The notes beneath the pieces are model-generated. The model was not told where the DNA came from. It saw only the letters and a program-made list of their open reading frames with translations, and did not search any database. The position numbers and the translations under genes are program-made. Below, in pieces: positions 16,911 to 26,800 of a stretch of DNA of 48,818 nt. Source of the DNA: Paludisphaera soli (GTDB lineage: Bacteria > Planctomycetota > Planctomycetia > Isosphaerales > Isosphaeraceae); contig NZ_JAALJI010000038.1 of assembly GCF_011064595.1 (NCBI RefSeq), positions 1 to 48,818 on the forward strand. Direction: 5' to 3'. How positions within the stretch are numbered: the first letter of the stretch is position 1; each line of letters begins with the position of its first letter.

Positions 16911-18544
16911 TCCTCGGCCTCGACGGCGCCACCTGGAGCGTCCTCGACCCGATGCGGCGTCGCGGCGTCATGCCGAACCTCGACGCCCTGCTGGGCTCCG
17001 CGGCGCACGGCGTCCTGACCTCGGTCGAGCCGCCGGTGACGACCGCCGCGTGGACCTCGATGTCCACCGGCTGCACGCCGTCGCGGCACGGGGTCTTCGA
17101 CCACCGCTACTACGACGCCGCCGCCGACCGGATGAAGGTCAACCACTCCGGCCGCGTCCGCACGCCGAACCTCTGGCGGATCCTGTCCGACGCCGGCCGG
17201 TCGGCCGCCTGCCTGAACGTCCCCGGCCTGTTCCCGCCCCCCCGGCTGCCGAACGGCGTGGTCGTCTCGGGCATGGACGCGCCCCACCTCGACGCCGCCC
17301 TGCAGGGCTCGCCCGAGTTCGCGGCGAGGCTCAAGGCCGAGGTCCCGGACTACACCCTCCGCTACTTCTGGAAACGCGCGCCCCAGACCCTCGACGAGCT
17401 GCGGACCAACGCCGGGCTCACCGTCGAGAGCTTCCGGGGACGCGCCGAGGGGGGCCTGCTGGCCGACCGGATGTTCCCGGACTGGTCCGCGCTCATGGTC
17501 CAGTTCCAGAACCTGGACCCGTTCCAGCACCGGGCCTGGCGCTACCTGAACGTGGACGAGACGGGGATCGACGACCCCGAGTGGAACGCCGCCGCCGAGG
17601 GGGTGATGCGCGGCCTCGACCGCGCGATCGGCCTGCTCGGCGAGCTGGCCTCGGCGCGAGGGGCGGCCGTCCTGGTCGTCAGCGACCACGGCTTCGGCCC
17701 CTGCGCGGGCCGGATCGACGTCAACCAGATCCTGCTCGACGCCGGGGTCGCCCAGCGGGCGGGGCTGGGCCGCAAGCTGATCCGTCGCGGCCGCCAGGCC
17801 GTCGACCGGCTGCGGGTCTGGGAGGCCAAGCGGCACGACCCGACGGCGCGTTCGGCGTCGTTCGACCAATCGGTCGCCGGCTCGTTCCCGTTCGACTGGT
17901 CGCGGACCCTGGCGTTCGCCCCGCACCAGGACACGGCGGCGATGGTCTACGTGAACTCGCCCTCGCGACGGGGCTCCACCCGCCACGCCGCCCCCCTGTT
18001 CACCCCCCGCGAGATCGACGAGGCCCGCGGCGCCGCCGCCGACGCCCTCGCCGAGGCCCGCCACCCGGAGACCGGCCGGCCGCTCTTCCCGAAGATCATC
18101 GACACCGCCGAGGCCTACGGCGTCGACCCCGCGCGGGAGGGCTACCCCGACCTCATCGCCCTGCCCGACGCCCCCTTCTGGGTCCGCACCAAGCTGGGCT
18201 CGTCCGGCGCCGGCAGCTGGGTCCACGCCGACCCGAACCTCACCGGCACCCACCGCCCCGAAGGCGTCGTGGCCCTCGCCGGCGCGGGCCTCGCGCCCGG
18301 CCGGAACCTCCACGGCCGCCTGATCGACGTCGCGCCGACGGTCCTGGACCTCCTGGGCCTCCCCGTGCCGTCGTTCATGGAAGGCTCGCCCATCGGCGCC
18401 GCCCGCGCGGTCGGGTCCGCCAGCCGCCTCGACCGGCCGGCCAAGCAGCCGCTCAACGGCCCCCACCAGCCCGCCTTCGAGTACACCGACGAGGAGCAGG
18501 CCATCCTCGAACAGCGGCTCGCCGACCTCGGCTACCTGGAGTGA
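16883..18544 (+). CDS. Alkaline-phosphatase-superfamily phosphodiesterase/phosphatase
   Basis: The 553-residue protein belongs to the type I phosphodiesterase / nucleotide pyrophosphatase branch. The first metal ligand is Asp14 in LILGLDGATW, and the nucleophile region is PPVTTAAWTSMSTG with Thr53 or Thr54, followed by CTPSRHGVFDH; later VVSDHGFGP supplies the Asp-His metal pair, and THRPEGVVALAG and DVAPTVLDLLGL form the usual C-terminal end. It lacks a signal peptide, as do many such proteins found beside polysaccharide or glycolipid genes. The ATG at 16883 lies inside the methyltransferase gene (28-base overlap); the longer frame to 15989 is antisense-like sequence over that gene and was dropped. 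Substrate unknown. Confidence 0.88.
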   Translation: MAASLDRVLILGLDGATWSVLDPMRRRGVMPNLDALLGSAAHGVLTSVEPPVTTAAWTSMSTGCTPSRHGVFDHRYYDAAADRMKVNHSGRVRTPNLWRILSDAGRSAACLNVPGLFPPPRLPNGVVVSGMDAPHLDAALQGSPEFAARLKAEVPDYTLRYFWKRAPQTLDELRTNAGLTVESFRGRAEGGLLADRMFPDWSALMVQFQNLDPFQHRAWRYLNVDETGIDDPEWNAAAEGVMRGLDRAIGLLGELASARGAAVLVVSDHGFGPCAGRIDVNQILLDAGVAQRAGLGRKLIRRGRQAVDRLRVWEAKRHDPTARSASFDQSVAGSFPFDWSRTLAFAPHQDTAAMVYVNSPSRRGSTRHAAPLFTPREIDEARGAAADALAEARHPETGRPLFPKIIDTAEAYGVDPAREGYPDLIALPDAPFWVRTKLGSSGAGSWVHADPNLTGTHRPEGVVALAGAGLAPGRNLHGRLIDVAPTVLDLLGLPVPSFMEGSPIGAARAVGSASRLDRPAKQPLNGPHQPAFEYTDEEQAILEQRLADLGYLE

Positions 18545-18565
18545 TCCGGAAGCGGGACCCCAAAG

Positions 18566-18762
18566 CCTTCCCCCCGCGCGGGGGAAGGTGGCCCGCAGGG
18601 CCGGATGAGGGGGAAGACGAGCGAGAAGGCCGATGGAGCCCTGATGAGGCTCGCCGAGGCCGTCGGTCATGCGGGCCGGACGTCGACTCCCATGCTCCCC
18701 GCGAGCGTCCCCCCTCATCGGGACGCTGCGCGGTCTGTCTTCCCCCGCGAGGGGGGAAGACC
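18566..18762. repeat. Interspersed hairpin repeat, copy 2
   Basis: The left module carries TTCCCCCCGCGCGGGGGAA and GGCCC-GCA-GGGCC, then GGATGAGGGGG; the right module ends GTCTGTCTTCCCCCGCGA and GGGGGGAAGACC. The spacer begins with the same ACGAGCGAGAAGGCCG as copy 1. Compared with copy 1, loops and stem bases have changed on both sides so that pairing is kept. This copy fills the gap between the convergent phosphatase and Fur genes and lacks the third, inverted module. Confidence 0.85.
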
Positions 18763-18784
18763 ATTGCTCCCCACCACGTCGACT

Positions 18785-19285
18785 TCAGATCAGGTCCAGC
18801 CGCCGGCGGGGGCTGTGGGAGCGGTCGCAGGACGAGCAGACGCCCTCGATGAGGAAGCGGTGGCCCGTGGCGCGGAAGCCGTGGGCCCGGCTGACCTCGT
18901 CGCGGAGCTTGAGCAGGTCGTCGTTGCGGAATTCGACCACGCGGTGGCAGACCGTGCAGTGCAGGTGGTCGTGCGCGGGATAGCCGTAGTCGTGCTCGTA
19001 GGCGGAGCGGTTGGTCAGGCGAAGCTCGCGCAGGAGGCCGGCCTCGACCAGCAGGCGGAGGGTCCGGTAAACCGTGGATCGGCTGATGGCGTGACCGGCG
19101 TCGTGCAGGTCGCGGACCAACTCGTCGGCGTCGAAGTGCTTGTGCGAGCTGTAGATGTGCCGGACCAGGGTGCGCCGGGGATCGGTGAGCTTCTCGCCCC
19201 GGATCTCGAGGAACTCGCGGAACTTGTCCTCGGGCGATTCCTTGACGTCCAGCGGGGTCAAGTCGTCGGCTTGAGTCTTCGCCAC
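18785..19285 (-). CDS. Fur-family metal-dependent transcriptional repressor
   Basis: The 166-residue protein has a charged N-terminal extension, a winged helix (about 30-95: GEKLTDPRRTLVRHIY, then SRSTVYRTLRLLVEAGLL) and the dimerisation domain with metal ligands: HDHLHCTVCHRVVEF and CSSC near the C-terminus, the two CXXC pairs that hold structural zinc. Fur, Zur and PerR cannot be told apart by eye. Start is GTG at 19285 with GGAAGGAC upstream. The gene has its own promoter (19363-19391), and an inverted repeat straddles its -10, suggesting autoregulation. The nearest other minus-strand gene encodes a His/Asp-rich secreted protein. Confidence 0.9.
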   Translation of the reverse strand: MAKTQADDLTPLDVKESPEDKFREFLEIRGEKLTDPRRTLVRHIYSSHKHFDADELVRDLHDAGHAISRSTVYRTLRLLVEAGLLRELRLTNRSAYEHDYGYPAHDHLHCTVCHRVVEFRNDDLLKLRDEVSRAHGFRATGHRFLIEGVCSSCDRSHSPRRRLDLI

Positions 19286-19351
19286 GGCCGCGTCCTTCCG
19301 TCCAAGCTGCGAGCTTGCACCTGGGCTCGATCAGATCCATCGCGTATCAAG

Positions 19352-19365
19352 AATGGTTCTCCATT
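19352..19365. promoter_or_regulatory. Possible operator for the Fur-family gene
   Basis: AATGG-TTCT-CCATT is a perfect five-base inverted repeat with a four-base centre. It overlaps the -10 hexamer and the predicted transcription start of the Fur-family gene, the place expected for an autoregulatory site. It does not match the classical Fur or PerR box well, so the call is positional. Confidence 0.35.
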
Positions 19366-19391
19366 GTAGACGACGATCGGCCCGCTGACCA
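19363..19391 (-). promoter_or_regulatory. Predicted promoter of the Fur-family gene
   Basis: On the minus strand TGGTCA (19391-19386) and TACAAT (19368-19363) are 17 bases apart; the -10 differs from consensus at one position. Transcription would start near 19356, about 70 bases before the GTG at 19285. Confidence 0.5.
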
Positions 19392-19477
19392 GTCGGGCGC
19401 GCGGACGGGCCCGGGGACGGTCGCGAGTCCGCGCCGCCCCGGGATGGGTCGATCCGCATGGGCTCCGGCGGGCTGGT

Positions 19478-20476
19478 TCAGCGGGAGTCGGCCGGGGTCA
19501 GGGGGATGACCGGGGCGGAGGTCGCGGGGAGCGGCGGCAGGACGCGGCTGACGCCGGGGGCCGCCAGGGGAGTCCGGCTCGGCGCGGCGAAGGCCGCCGG
19601 GGCGGCGAGCGGCGGCGACGCGGGGCCGGCGGCCGCCGCATCCTCGACCACGGACGCCGGGGTCGAGGCCGCGACGGGCTGGCCGCTGAGCTTGGCCTGG
19701 AGGCCCTCGATCAGCGTGTGCAGTTGTCGGACGGAGGGGTCGCAACCCTGGGGATTGCCGGAGTAGGAGAACGGCTGGGCGGTGAGGCGGCCGAGCCGCC
19801 GTTCGAAGACGACGACGTGGACCTCCTCGATGTAGTCGCTCGACGGGGTGCCGCAGTGGCCGCGGTTCCGCCCCAGCTCGCCCGAGGAGACCAGTTCGGC
19901 GATCGGCCGGAGGTCGGCCGGGGCGAGGCGGTGGACGCCTTCGGAGTCGATGACGGTGCCGTCGGCGTAGATCTGCAGGAACATGCCGAACTGGCCGCCG
20001 TCGTTCGACCGGCCCAGGGCCATGCGGGTCAGGAGCGGGTCGGCGTCGGTCGCGGCGTTGCTGACCCGCGATCGGGGGGTGATCGGCGGGGCGGCCGGCC
20101 CGCTCTCGGCGACCGCCGGGGTGGACGGCCCCTCGCCCGACGGGCCGGCGGGGGGCGTCGGCGGCGACGCGGGGCCCCGGGAGCCGGCGGGGGGGACGAA
20201 GGCGTTCGCGCCGTGGTCGTGGTCGTGGTCGTGGTCGTGCTTGGGGCCGGGGTTGCGCCCGTTCCCGGGCCCGTTGGGGGCGCCGGGCTCGCCGTCGCCG
20301 CCGTAAGGCAGGGGCGCCGGCTTGGACCGGGACGAGTTGGCCCCTCCCAGGCGGAAGAGGCGTCCGAAGAGGCCCGTATCATCGGCCGAGGCGGCGCGGG
20401 GCGCGGCCAAGGCGGCGGCGGCGAGCAGGCTCAAGCCCGCGGCCGAGAGACGTTTGCGGCGATTCTGCGAGTGCAT
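19478..20476 (-). CDS. Secreted His/Asp-repeat, proline-rich protein of unknown function
   Basis: The 332-residue protein has a cleavable signal peptide (about residues 1-31, ending PRAASADD). Residues 79-88 are a strict (HD)4-H run encoded by a GTGGTC hexamer repeat on the other strand (20213-20239), followed by a long proline/alanine/glycine linker. A folded core lies at about 140-255 (GQFGMFLQIYADGTVIDSEGV, then DYIEEVHVVVFERRLGRLTAQPFSYSG), with two cysteines (CGTPSSDY and GCDPS) that could pair. The tail is again Pro/Ala-rich. The His/Asp run could bind divalent metal. It has an ideal Shine-Dalgarno (AGGAGGT) and lies 56 bases after the secretion-type ATPase gene, on the same strand, so they may be cotranscribed. 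I do not recognise the core. Confidence 0.75.
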   Translation of the reverse strand: MHSQNRRKRLSAAGLSLLAAAALAAPRAASADDTGLFGRLFRLGGANSSRSKPAPLPYGGDGEPGAPNGPGNGRNPGPKHDHDHDHDHGANAFVPPAGSRGPASPPTPPAGPSGEGPSTPAVAESGPAAPPITPRSRVSNAATDADPLLTRMALGRSNDGGQFGMFLQIYADGTVIDSEGVHRLAPADLRPIAELVSSGELGRNRGHCGTPSSDYIEEVHVVVFERRLGRLTAQPFSYSGNPQGCDPSVRQLHTLIEGLQAKLSGQPVAASTPASVVEDAAAAGPASPPLAAPAAFAAPSRTPLAAPGVSRVLPPLPATSAPVIPLTPADSR

Positions 20477-20532
20477 GGCCGACCTCCTGTCGGTTCGCCC
20501 GGATCTTCCTTGCGGGGGTCCGTCGGATCGAT

Positions 20533-22068
20533 TCAGAACGAGACCACGCGGTAGACCTCCTCCACCGTGGTGACCCCTTCCAGAATCTTATCGACCGCGG
20601 ACTGCTTCAAAGTTCGCATTCCCAGGTCAACCGCGACGCGACGCAGGACGTCCCGGGGGATCTGCTGGAAGATGAGATCGCGCAACTCCTCGCCGATCAT
20701 CATGATCTCGAAGACGCCGGTGCGGCCTATGTAGCCGGTCTGGAAGCAGGCCGGGCAGCCCGTACCCCGGAAGAGTTCGGCCCCCTGGTGCTCGTCGGGG
20801 TCCAGCTCCAGCGAGAGCAGGAGCTTCTCGTCCGGGGTGAAGCAGACCCGGCAGTTGGGGCAGATCTTGCGGACCAGCCGCTGGGAGACGATCGCCAGCA
20901 GGCTGCTGGAGAGCTGGTAGCCGGGGATTCCGAAGTTGTAGAGGTTGCTGATGGTGCTGGGGGCGTCCGAGCCGTGGAGCGTGCTGAACACCAGCACGCC
21001 GGTGAGCGCCGCGCGGATGCCGATGCGGGCGGTCTCCTCGTCGCGGATCTCGCCGATCATGACGATGTCCGGGTCCTGCCGCAGCATGGCGCGGAGGCCC
21101 TCGCTGAAGCTCATGTCGCCGGGGCCGGAGCCGACCTGGGTCTGGTTGACGCCGGGCATCCGGTGCTCGATCGGGTCCTCGATCGTCATGACGTTGCGCA
21201 GGGGGGAGTTGATCCGCTCCAGGCAGTTGTACAGGGTCGACGTCTTGCCGGCGCCGACGGGGCCGGCGACGAGGACGGCGCCGTAGGGCTGGACGATCAG
21301 GCGGTCGAGGGCCTCGGCCTGGGACTTGTTCATGCCCAGGTGGTGGAAGCCGACGACGTCGGTGAGGACCTCGTGGATTCGGATGACGATCTTCTCGCCG
21401 TAGATCGTCGGGAAGGTGGCCACGCGGAGGTCGCGGGGCTTGCCGTTGTACATGATCGTGATCCGGCCGTCCTGCGAGTGCCGGCGTTCCACGATGTTCA
21501 GGTTGGACATCACCTTGACGCGGCTGAGGGCCGCGGCGGCGACCGACGACTCGATGAAGAGGATGTCCTGGAGCTGGCCGTCGATCCGGTAGCGGACGCG
21601 CAGGCCGTTGTCGAGCGAGTCGAAGTGGATGTCGGTGGCGCGGCAGTCGATGGCGCGCTCGAGGATCTGGCCGATCAGCTCGGGGACGGGGACCGTCTGG
21701 GTGAGGTCCTGCAGCTCCTTGCGGATGTCGCGCTGGATCTGGTCGCGGTCGGGCAGGACCAGCATGGTCTTCGTCTCGGCGGGGGAGGCCGGGGTCGAAG
21801 TCGGGGCCGGGGCCTCGGGCTGGGCCAGGGCGCGGAGCCGCTCGAACGCGAGCTGGTTGAGCCGCTCGGGGGAGATGAGGTTCATCTCCAGGATGGCCTG
21901 CTTGAAGTCGCGGCGGTGCTCCTCGGCGTAGCGGCGGGCCTCCTCGACCTGGTCGCCGGTGAGGACGCCGTTCTTGATGAGGACGGCCGCCAGGGCCGCA
22001 TCCTCGGGCGACGGCGCGGGGCCCGCCTTGGCGGCGGAAGGGGACGAGGGAGCGAGGGTGGGATCCAT
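20533..22068 (-). CDS. PilB/GspE-type assembly ATPase (type II secretion or type IV pilus)
   Basis: The 511-residue ATPase has an N-terminal T2SSE_N-like helical part (about 25-80: AAVLIKNGVLTGDQVEEARRYAEEH), then the GspE core. Walker A is GPVGAGKT at 269-276, the Asp box MTIEDPIE, Walker B PDIVMIGEIRDEETA, the His box LVFSTLHGSDA, and a tetracysteine zinc site (CPNCRVC and CPAC). All catalytic parts are intact. It powers pilin or pseudopilin assembly at the inner membrane. The ATG at 22068 is preferred; the frame is open to 22350 but the extension is not GspE-like. It is not the TadA type, so it need not belong with the Tad-like genes at 45 kb. No other type II secretion genes are adjacent. 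Confidence 0.9.
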   Translation of the reverse strand: MDPTLAPSSPSAAKAGPAPSPEDAALAAVLIKNGVLTGDQVEEARRYAEEHRRDFKQAILEMNLISPERLNQLAFERLRALAQPEAPAPTSTPASPAETKTMLVLPDRDQIQRDIRKELQDLTQTVPVPELIGQILERAIDCRATDIHFDSLDNGLRVRYRIDGQLQDILFIESSVAAAALSRVKVMSNLNIVERRHSQDGRITIMYNGKPRDLRVATFPTIYGEKIVIRIHEVLTDVVGFHHLGMNKSQAEALDRLIVQPYGAVLVAGPVGAGKTSTLYNCLERINSPLRNVMTIEDPIEHRMPGVNQTQVGSGPGDMSFSEGLRAMLRQDPDIVMIGEIRDEETARIGIRAALTGVLVFSTLHGSDAPSTISNLYNFGIPGYQLSSSLLAIVSQRLVRKICPNCRVCFTPDEKLLLSLELDPDEHQGAELFRGTGCPACFQTGYIGRTGVFEIMMIGEELRDLIFQQIPRDVLRRVAVDLGMRTLKQSAVDKILEGVTTVEEVYRVVSF

Positions 22069-22367
22069 GACTCGGGCCTCTCGATACGCCGATGTGTCGC
22101 CGGGCGGCGCCGCGCCGGCGCGACGTCCCCGCCGCCCCGGCGCGCCATCGATCCGGGAGGGAAACGGGCCGCGTTCGTCGCCGTAACGCCTTGAACGGCA
22201 TTCTTTCCCATATCGGGGGGCCGCACAAGACGGAGGTCGGGCCGATTCGCCGATCCGGGGCCTCCCGTCGCCAACCCCGGCTTGCGGCCGAGGCCGATTT
22301 CCGGTAATCGGGACGCTGGAGGGGCCTCCCGGCCCCGCGGATTCCGCCATTCGGGGTAGCCCCTGCC

Positions 22368-23528
22368 ATGAACCCAGCCTCGCGCGGTCACGCCTCGAAG
22401 TCGCCCCACGGGCGGGCCCCCGCCCGGGATCGGTCGTCGCTCCTGGCCTGCGTCGCGCTCCTGGCGGCCCCCTGGATCCTCCCCGACGGCGACCTGATGC
22501 GCTCGGCCCTGGGGCGGCCCCGCCTCGACGGCGAGCTGCGCCACATGGCCACGCGCGGCTATTACGAGGAGCTGATCGACGCCAATCGGGCCCCCGCGAG
22601 CCGGGCCCCGGCGGCAGACCAGCACCCCCCGGGCTGGGTCCCGTTCGGCGCCTCCGGCCTCGTCGAGCCGATCCCCTCGTACCTGCGCTGGCGGCTCAGG
22701 CCCGGCCTGGACGCGAGCTGGAACGGCGAGAGCTTCCGCACCAACGCCCGGGGCTACCGCACCCCCGAGGTCGCGAACCCCAAGCCCGACGGGGTGTACC
22801 GGATCGTCCTCTTCGGCTCGTCGAACACGATGGGCCACGGCGTGGGCGACGACGACGCCTACCCCCGTCTGCTGGAGCGCTGGCTGAACGAGGCCGCGCC
22901 GGCGGGCCGCAGGGTGGAGGTCGTCAACCTCTCGATCTCGGGCGACTCTCCGTCGCGACGGCTGATCCGGATGCGCGAGGAGGCCGAGGCCTACGAGCCC
23001 GACTGGGTCCTCTGCGACGCCACCGTCCTGGACCCCGCGCTGGAGGAGGCCCACCTGGAGACCGTGGTGAAGGGCGAGCCGCCGGTCCCGATCCCGCTGG
23101 AGTACGTCCGCGAGGCCCTGGCCCGCGCGGGGATCTCCCCCGGCGACTCGGCCGAGGCCTTCCGCTCGAAGCTCCAGGGCCAGGCCCAGGCGCTCCTGGA
23201 GGGGGCCTACGCCGGCTGGGGCGAGTTCGCGAGGCGGACAGGCCTCCCCCTGGCGATCGTCCTGATCCCCCGGGCCGATGTGGAGGCCGAGAACCCGGAG
23301 ATCTTCAAGATCATCCGGGCCTCGATCCGCCGCGAGCGGCTCGACCTGATCGACGCCGCCGGGGCCTTCGCCGGCCTCTCGGCCGAGGAGTTCCGGGTCT
23401 CCCCCTGGGACAAGCACCCCAGCGTGCGGGGCCATCGGGCCATCTTCGAGTCGCTCCGCGACGCCCTGTCCCGTCGCGGCTCGCTCCCCGGCCTGACCCT
23501 GGCCCCGCCCGCCCCCCCGGCGGGCTGA
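22368..23528 (+). CDS. SGNH/GDSL-type hydrolase, membrane-anchored or secreted
   Basis: The 386-residue protein has a hydrophobic N-terminal segment (about 23-40), which is a signal anchor or signal peptide. The SGNH core starts with RIVLFGSSNTMGHGV, in which Ser152 is the expected nucleophile in a GSS rather than GDS block, followed by VVNLSISGDSPSRRL; the closing block with the catalytic Asp348 and His350 is DKHPSVRGH. Members are esterases or lipases, often polysaccharide O-acetyl or acyl esterases. The substrate is not evident. It is divergent from the assembly ATPase gene across 299 bases. Confidence 0.85.
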   Translation: MNPASRGHASKSPHGRAPARDRSSLLACVALLAAPWILPDGDLMRSALGRPRLDGELRHMATRGYYEELIDANRAPASRAPAADQHPPGWVPFGASGLVEPIPSYLRWRLRPGLDASWNGESFRTNARGYRTPEVANPKPDGVYRIVLFGSSNTMGHGVGDDDAYPRLLERWLNEAAPAGRRVEVVNLSISGDSPSRRLIRMREEAEAYEPDWVLCDATVLDPALEEAHLETVVKGEPPVPIPLEYVREALARAGISPGDSAEAFRSKLQGQAQALLEGAYAGWGEFARRTGLPLAIVLIPRADVEAENPEIFKIIRASIRRERLDLIDAAGAFAGLSAEEFRVSPWDKHPSVRGHRAIFESLRDALSRRGSLPGLTLAPPAPPAG

Positions 23529-23831
23529 CGGCCCGGAGAAGCCCACGCCCTCCCCCTCGCCGCGCGAGCCCCGGCCGCCGCGCGGTCCTCCCCCTCCGAA
23601 ATCCCCTCGCGACCGTCGCTCCCGCCGCGCGAGGGCCTTGAAAGAGGCCGAATCCGCCGCCCGTCGAGTTCGCACGCCTTCCTCGGCGTTGTAAGGGTGA
23701 AGCATGGCGACCGTGACGGAAGTCCGTCGGGCTCCTACGCCTACGCGCCCGAGGCCTCGACGACGAGGCCCGGTCGGGCCGGCGTCCCTGCGGACGCGCA
23801 TCTCCCGATCCGAAACACCGAGGAATCCCCC
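23529..23831. other. 303-base gap with no recognised feature
   Basis: The region is GC-rich and pyrimidine-skewed at first. I see no convincing promoter: TAAGGG at 23692 with TTCGCA 17 bases upstream is too weak to call. An open frame runs in from 23697, but the protein's proper start is at 23832. Confidence 0.5.
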
Positions 23832-26800
23832 ATGCTTCCCCCCCTCCGGCCCGGCGTCGGCAAATCCTCCCTCGAACGCAAGGGCCGGGAACGCGCGCGG
23901 CGCCGCACGCGCTCCGTCCTGCAGATCGAGCCGCTGGAGAGTCGCCGGCTGCTCACCGCTCGGATCTGGACGGGGGCCGTTTCCTCGCTCTGGTCGAATT
24001 CGGGGAACTGGCAGGGGGGCACGGCCCCGGTGGCGGGGGACACCCTGATCTTCCCCGCCCTCGCCTCCAACCTGATGAACTCCAACGATTTCGCGGCGGA
24101 CACCAGCTTCGCCGGCATCTCGATCGAGGCGTCCGGCTACCACCTCCAGGGGAACGCGGTTTCCCTGGCCGGGTCGCTGACGACGACCCACGTCTCCGGT
24201 ACGGCGATCGTCGAGCTGGAGCTGACGCTGGCGTCCGACCAGACCTTCTCGGTCGACGCCGGGGGGACGTTCCTCCAGTCGGGGGCGGTCGCGGGGGTGG
24301 GGACCGGCCTGACCAAGACGGGCGAGGGGACCCTGACCCTCTCGGGGACGAACACCTTCACCGGCGAACTCCAGGTCGACGGGGGCGTCGTCAACGCCCA
24401 GAACGGCTCCGCGATCGCCGACGCCGCCCGGGTCGACGTGGCCGCGGACGGCACCTTCAACCTGGCCGACGCCGAGGCGATCGGCTCGCTGGCGGGCGAC
24501 GGGACCGTCACGCTCGGGTCCTACACCCTGACGATCGGCGACGACGGGACGTCCACCGAGTTCTCCGGCGTCGTCTCCGGGACGGGCGGGCTGACGAAGG
24601 TCGGGGCCGGGACGCTGACGCTCTCCGGGACCAACACCTACTCCGGCGCCACGCTGGTCGACGCTGGCTCGCTCGCGGCGGCGAGCGACGCCGCCCTGGG
24701 CTCGACGGCCCTGGGGACGACGGTCACGTCCGGGGCCTCGCTCCTCTTCTCCTCGGCTTCGAGCCTCGCGATCGCCGAGCCCATCACGGCCGCCGGGCTC
24801 GGCTCCGCTTCCGGCGGGGCGCTGCGGGCGGCCGCGGGGACGGCGACCCTCTCGGGCTCGATCACGATGACCGCCAACCTCTACCTCGGCGCGGGCGACG
24901 GGGCCGCGCTGGAGATCTCCGGGGTCATCGACGACGACGCTTCGAGCTTCTCGCTCTCGACGATCGGCGGGACGTCGGGTCGGGTCGTCCTCTCGGGCGC
25001 CAACCTGTTCGACGGGGGGGTGACCGCCGCCTCGGGATACCTCCGCGTCGCCGCCGACGACGCCCTCGGCGACCCGACCTCCTCGACCACGGCGACGATC
25101 CAGTCCGGCGCGACCCTCGAGCTGACCGGCGGGATCTCGCTCCCCTCGACCAAGTCCCTCGCCCTGGTCGGGTTGCCGGTTTCGAACACATCCAAAGTCA
25201 TGAACGTGCTCGGCGACAACGCGATCGCCGGCGACGTCTCGCTCGCCGACAACAACCAGGCGTTCGCGGTCGCGAGCGGCTGGGTCCTGACCCTCTCCGG
25301 CGACGTCTCGGGCTCGGTGGACTACGACAAGAACGACGCGGGGACCCTGATCGTCTCGGGGACCACCTCGCATACGGGGAAGATCAACGTCGGCGACGGC
25401 ACCCTGCTGATCTCGGGGGACGTCTCCGCCAGCTCCTCGATCTTCGCGGACGGCCTCCTCGGCGGCGACGGGGCCATGCCGGAGGTCACGATCAGCGCCA
25501 TCGGCACGCTCGCGCCGACCCGGTCCGCGACCGTCCCGACGGCCGGCGACGCCAGCCTCTCGACCGGCGCCAAGTACCGGGTCGTGATCGGCGGGACGAC
25601 GGCCGGGGCGGGCTACACCCAGCTGATCGTCGACGGCCTGGACCTCAACGCCGACTCCGGCGAGGGCGCGACGCTGGAGGTTTCCCTGGACTCCTTCGCC
25701 CCGTCGGCGGGCTCCACCTTCAAGATCCTCGACGCCTCGTCGGCGATCGTCGGGACGTTCCAGGACCTGCCCGAGGGGTCCGTCTTCAGCGTGGGTTCCT
25801 CCAGGTTCCGGATCTCCTACACCGGCGGCGACGTGGTCCTGACGGCCCTCGGGACCCCGACCGTCTCGCCGACCTCTCCGGCGAATCCGAGCGTCTACGG
25901 CCAGGGCGTCGCGTTCTCGGTCACCGTCTCGGGCTCGGGCGTCACGCCGACCGGGACGGCGACGCTGGTCGTGGGCGGCACCCCCATCGAGGCCGTGGAG
26001 CTCGTCTCGGGCTCCGCCACCTTCAGCTCGATCGCGTCCCTCGCCCCCGGCAGCTACAGCGTCGTCGTCGAATACTCCGGCGACGCCGCCTACGAGGCGG
26101 GCTCCGCCTCCCTCACCCAGACGGTGAACCAGGCCTCCACGACCGTCACGGTCGTCGCCGCGCCGACCCCCTCGGTCTACGGCCAGTCGGTGACGTTCAC
26201 GGCGACGGTCGCCCCCGTCTCCCCCGGCGCGGGGACGCCCACCGGCACGGTCACGTTCACGATCGGCTCGACGCCCTACGCGGCGACGCTCTCGGGCGGG
26301 GTGGCGACCCTCACCACCAGCTCGCTCGCCGTCGGCTCGACGACCGTCACCGCCACTTACAACGGCGACGCGAACTACACGTCCAGCACTGGGACCGCCA
26401 CCCAGACGGTGAACCAGGCGACCACCACGACCACCCTGGTCGCCGTCCCGGCCGCGCCGTTCTACGGCCAGGTGGCGACGTTCACGGCGACCGTGGCCGC
26501 GGTCGGCCCGGGAGCCGGGACGCCGACCGGCACGGTCACCTTCACCCTCGGCTCGACCTCCCAGACGGTGGCCCTGGTCGGCGGCGCGGCGTCCTGGACC
26601 ACCAGCGCCCTGTCCGTCGGCTCGAACGGGGTCACGGCCACGTACAACGCCGACGCGAACTACGCCGGCAGCACCGGCTCGACGACCGTGACGCAGATCC
26701 CCGGCCCCACGACGACCACGGTGGTCGGCTCGCCCAACCCCTCGACTTACGGCCAGTCGGTGACGTTCACGGCCGTCGTGACCCCGATCGCCCCCGGGGG

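Noticed and set aside
20213-20239. GTGGTC hexamer run considered as a CRISPR-like or regulatory repeat
   Set aside because: It is an in-frame codon repeat encoding His-Asp and has no spacers.
21241-21270. Altered Walker A in the assembly ATPase (GPVGAGKT instead of GPTGSGKT)
   Set aside because: It still fits GxxGxGK[ST]; no sign of loss of activity.
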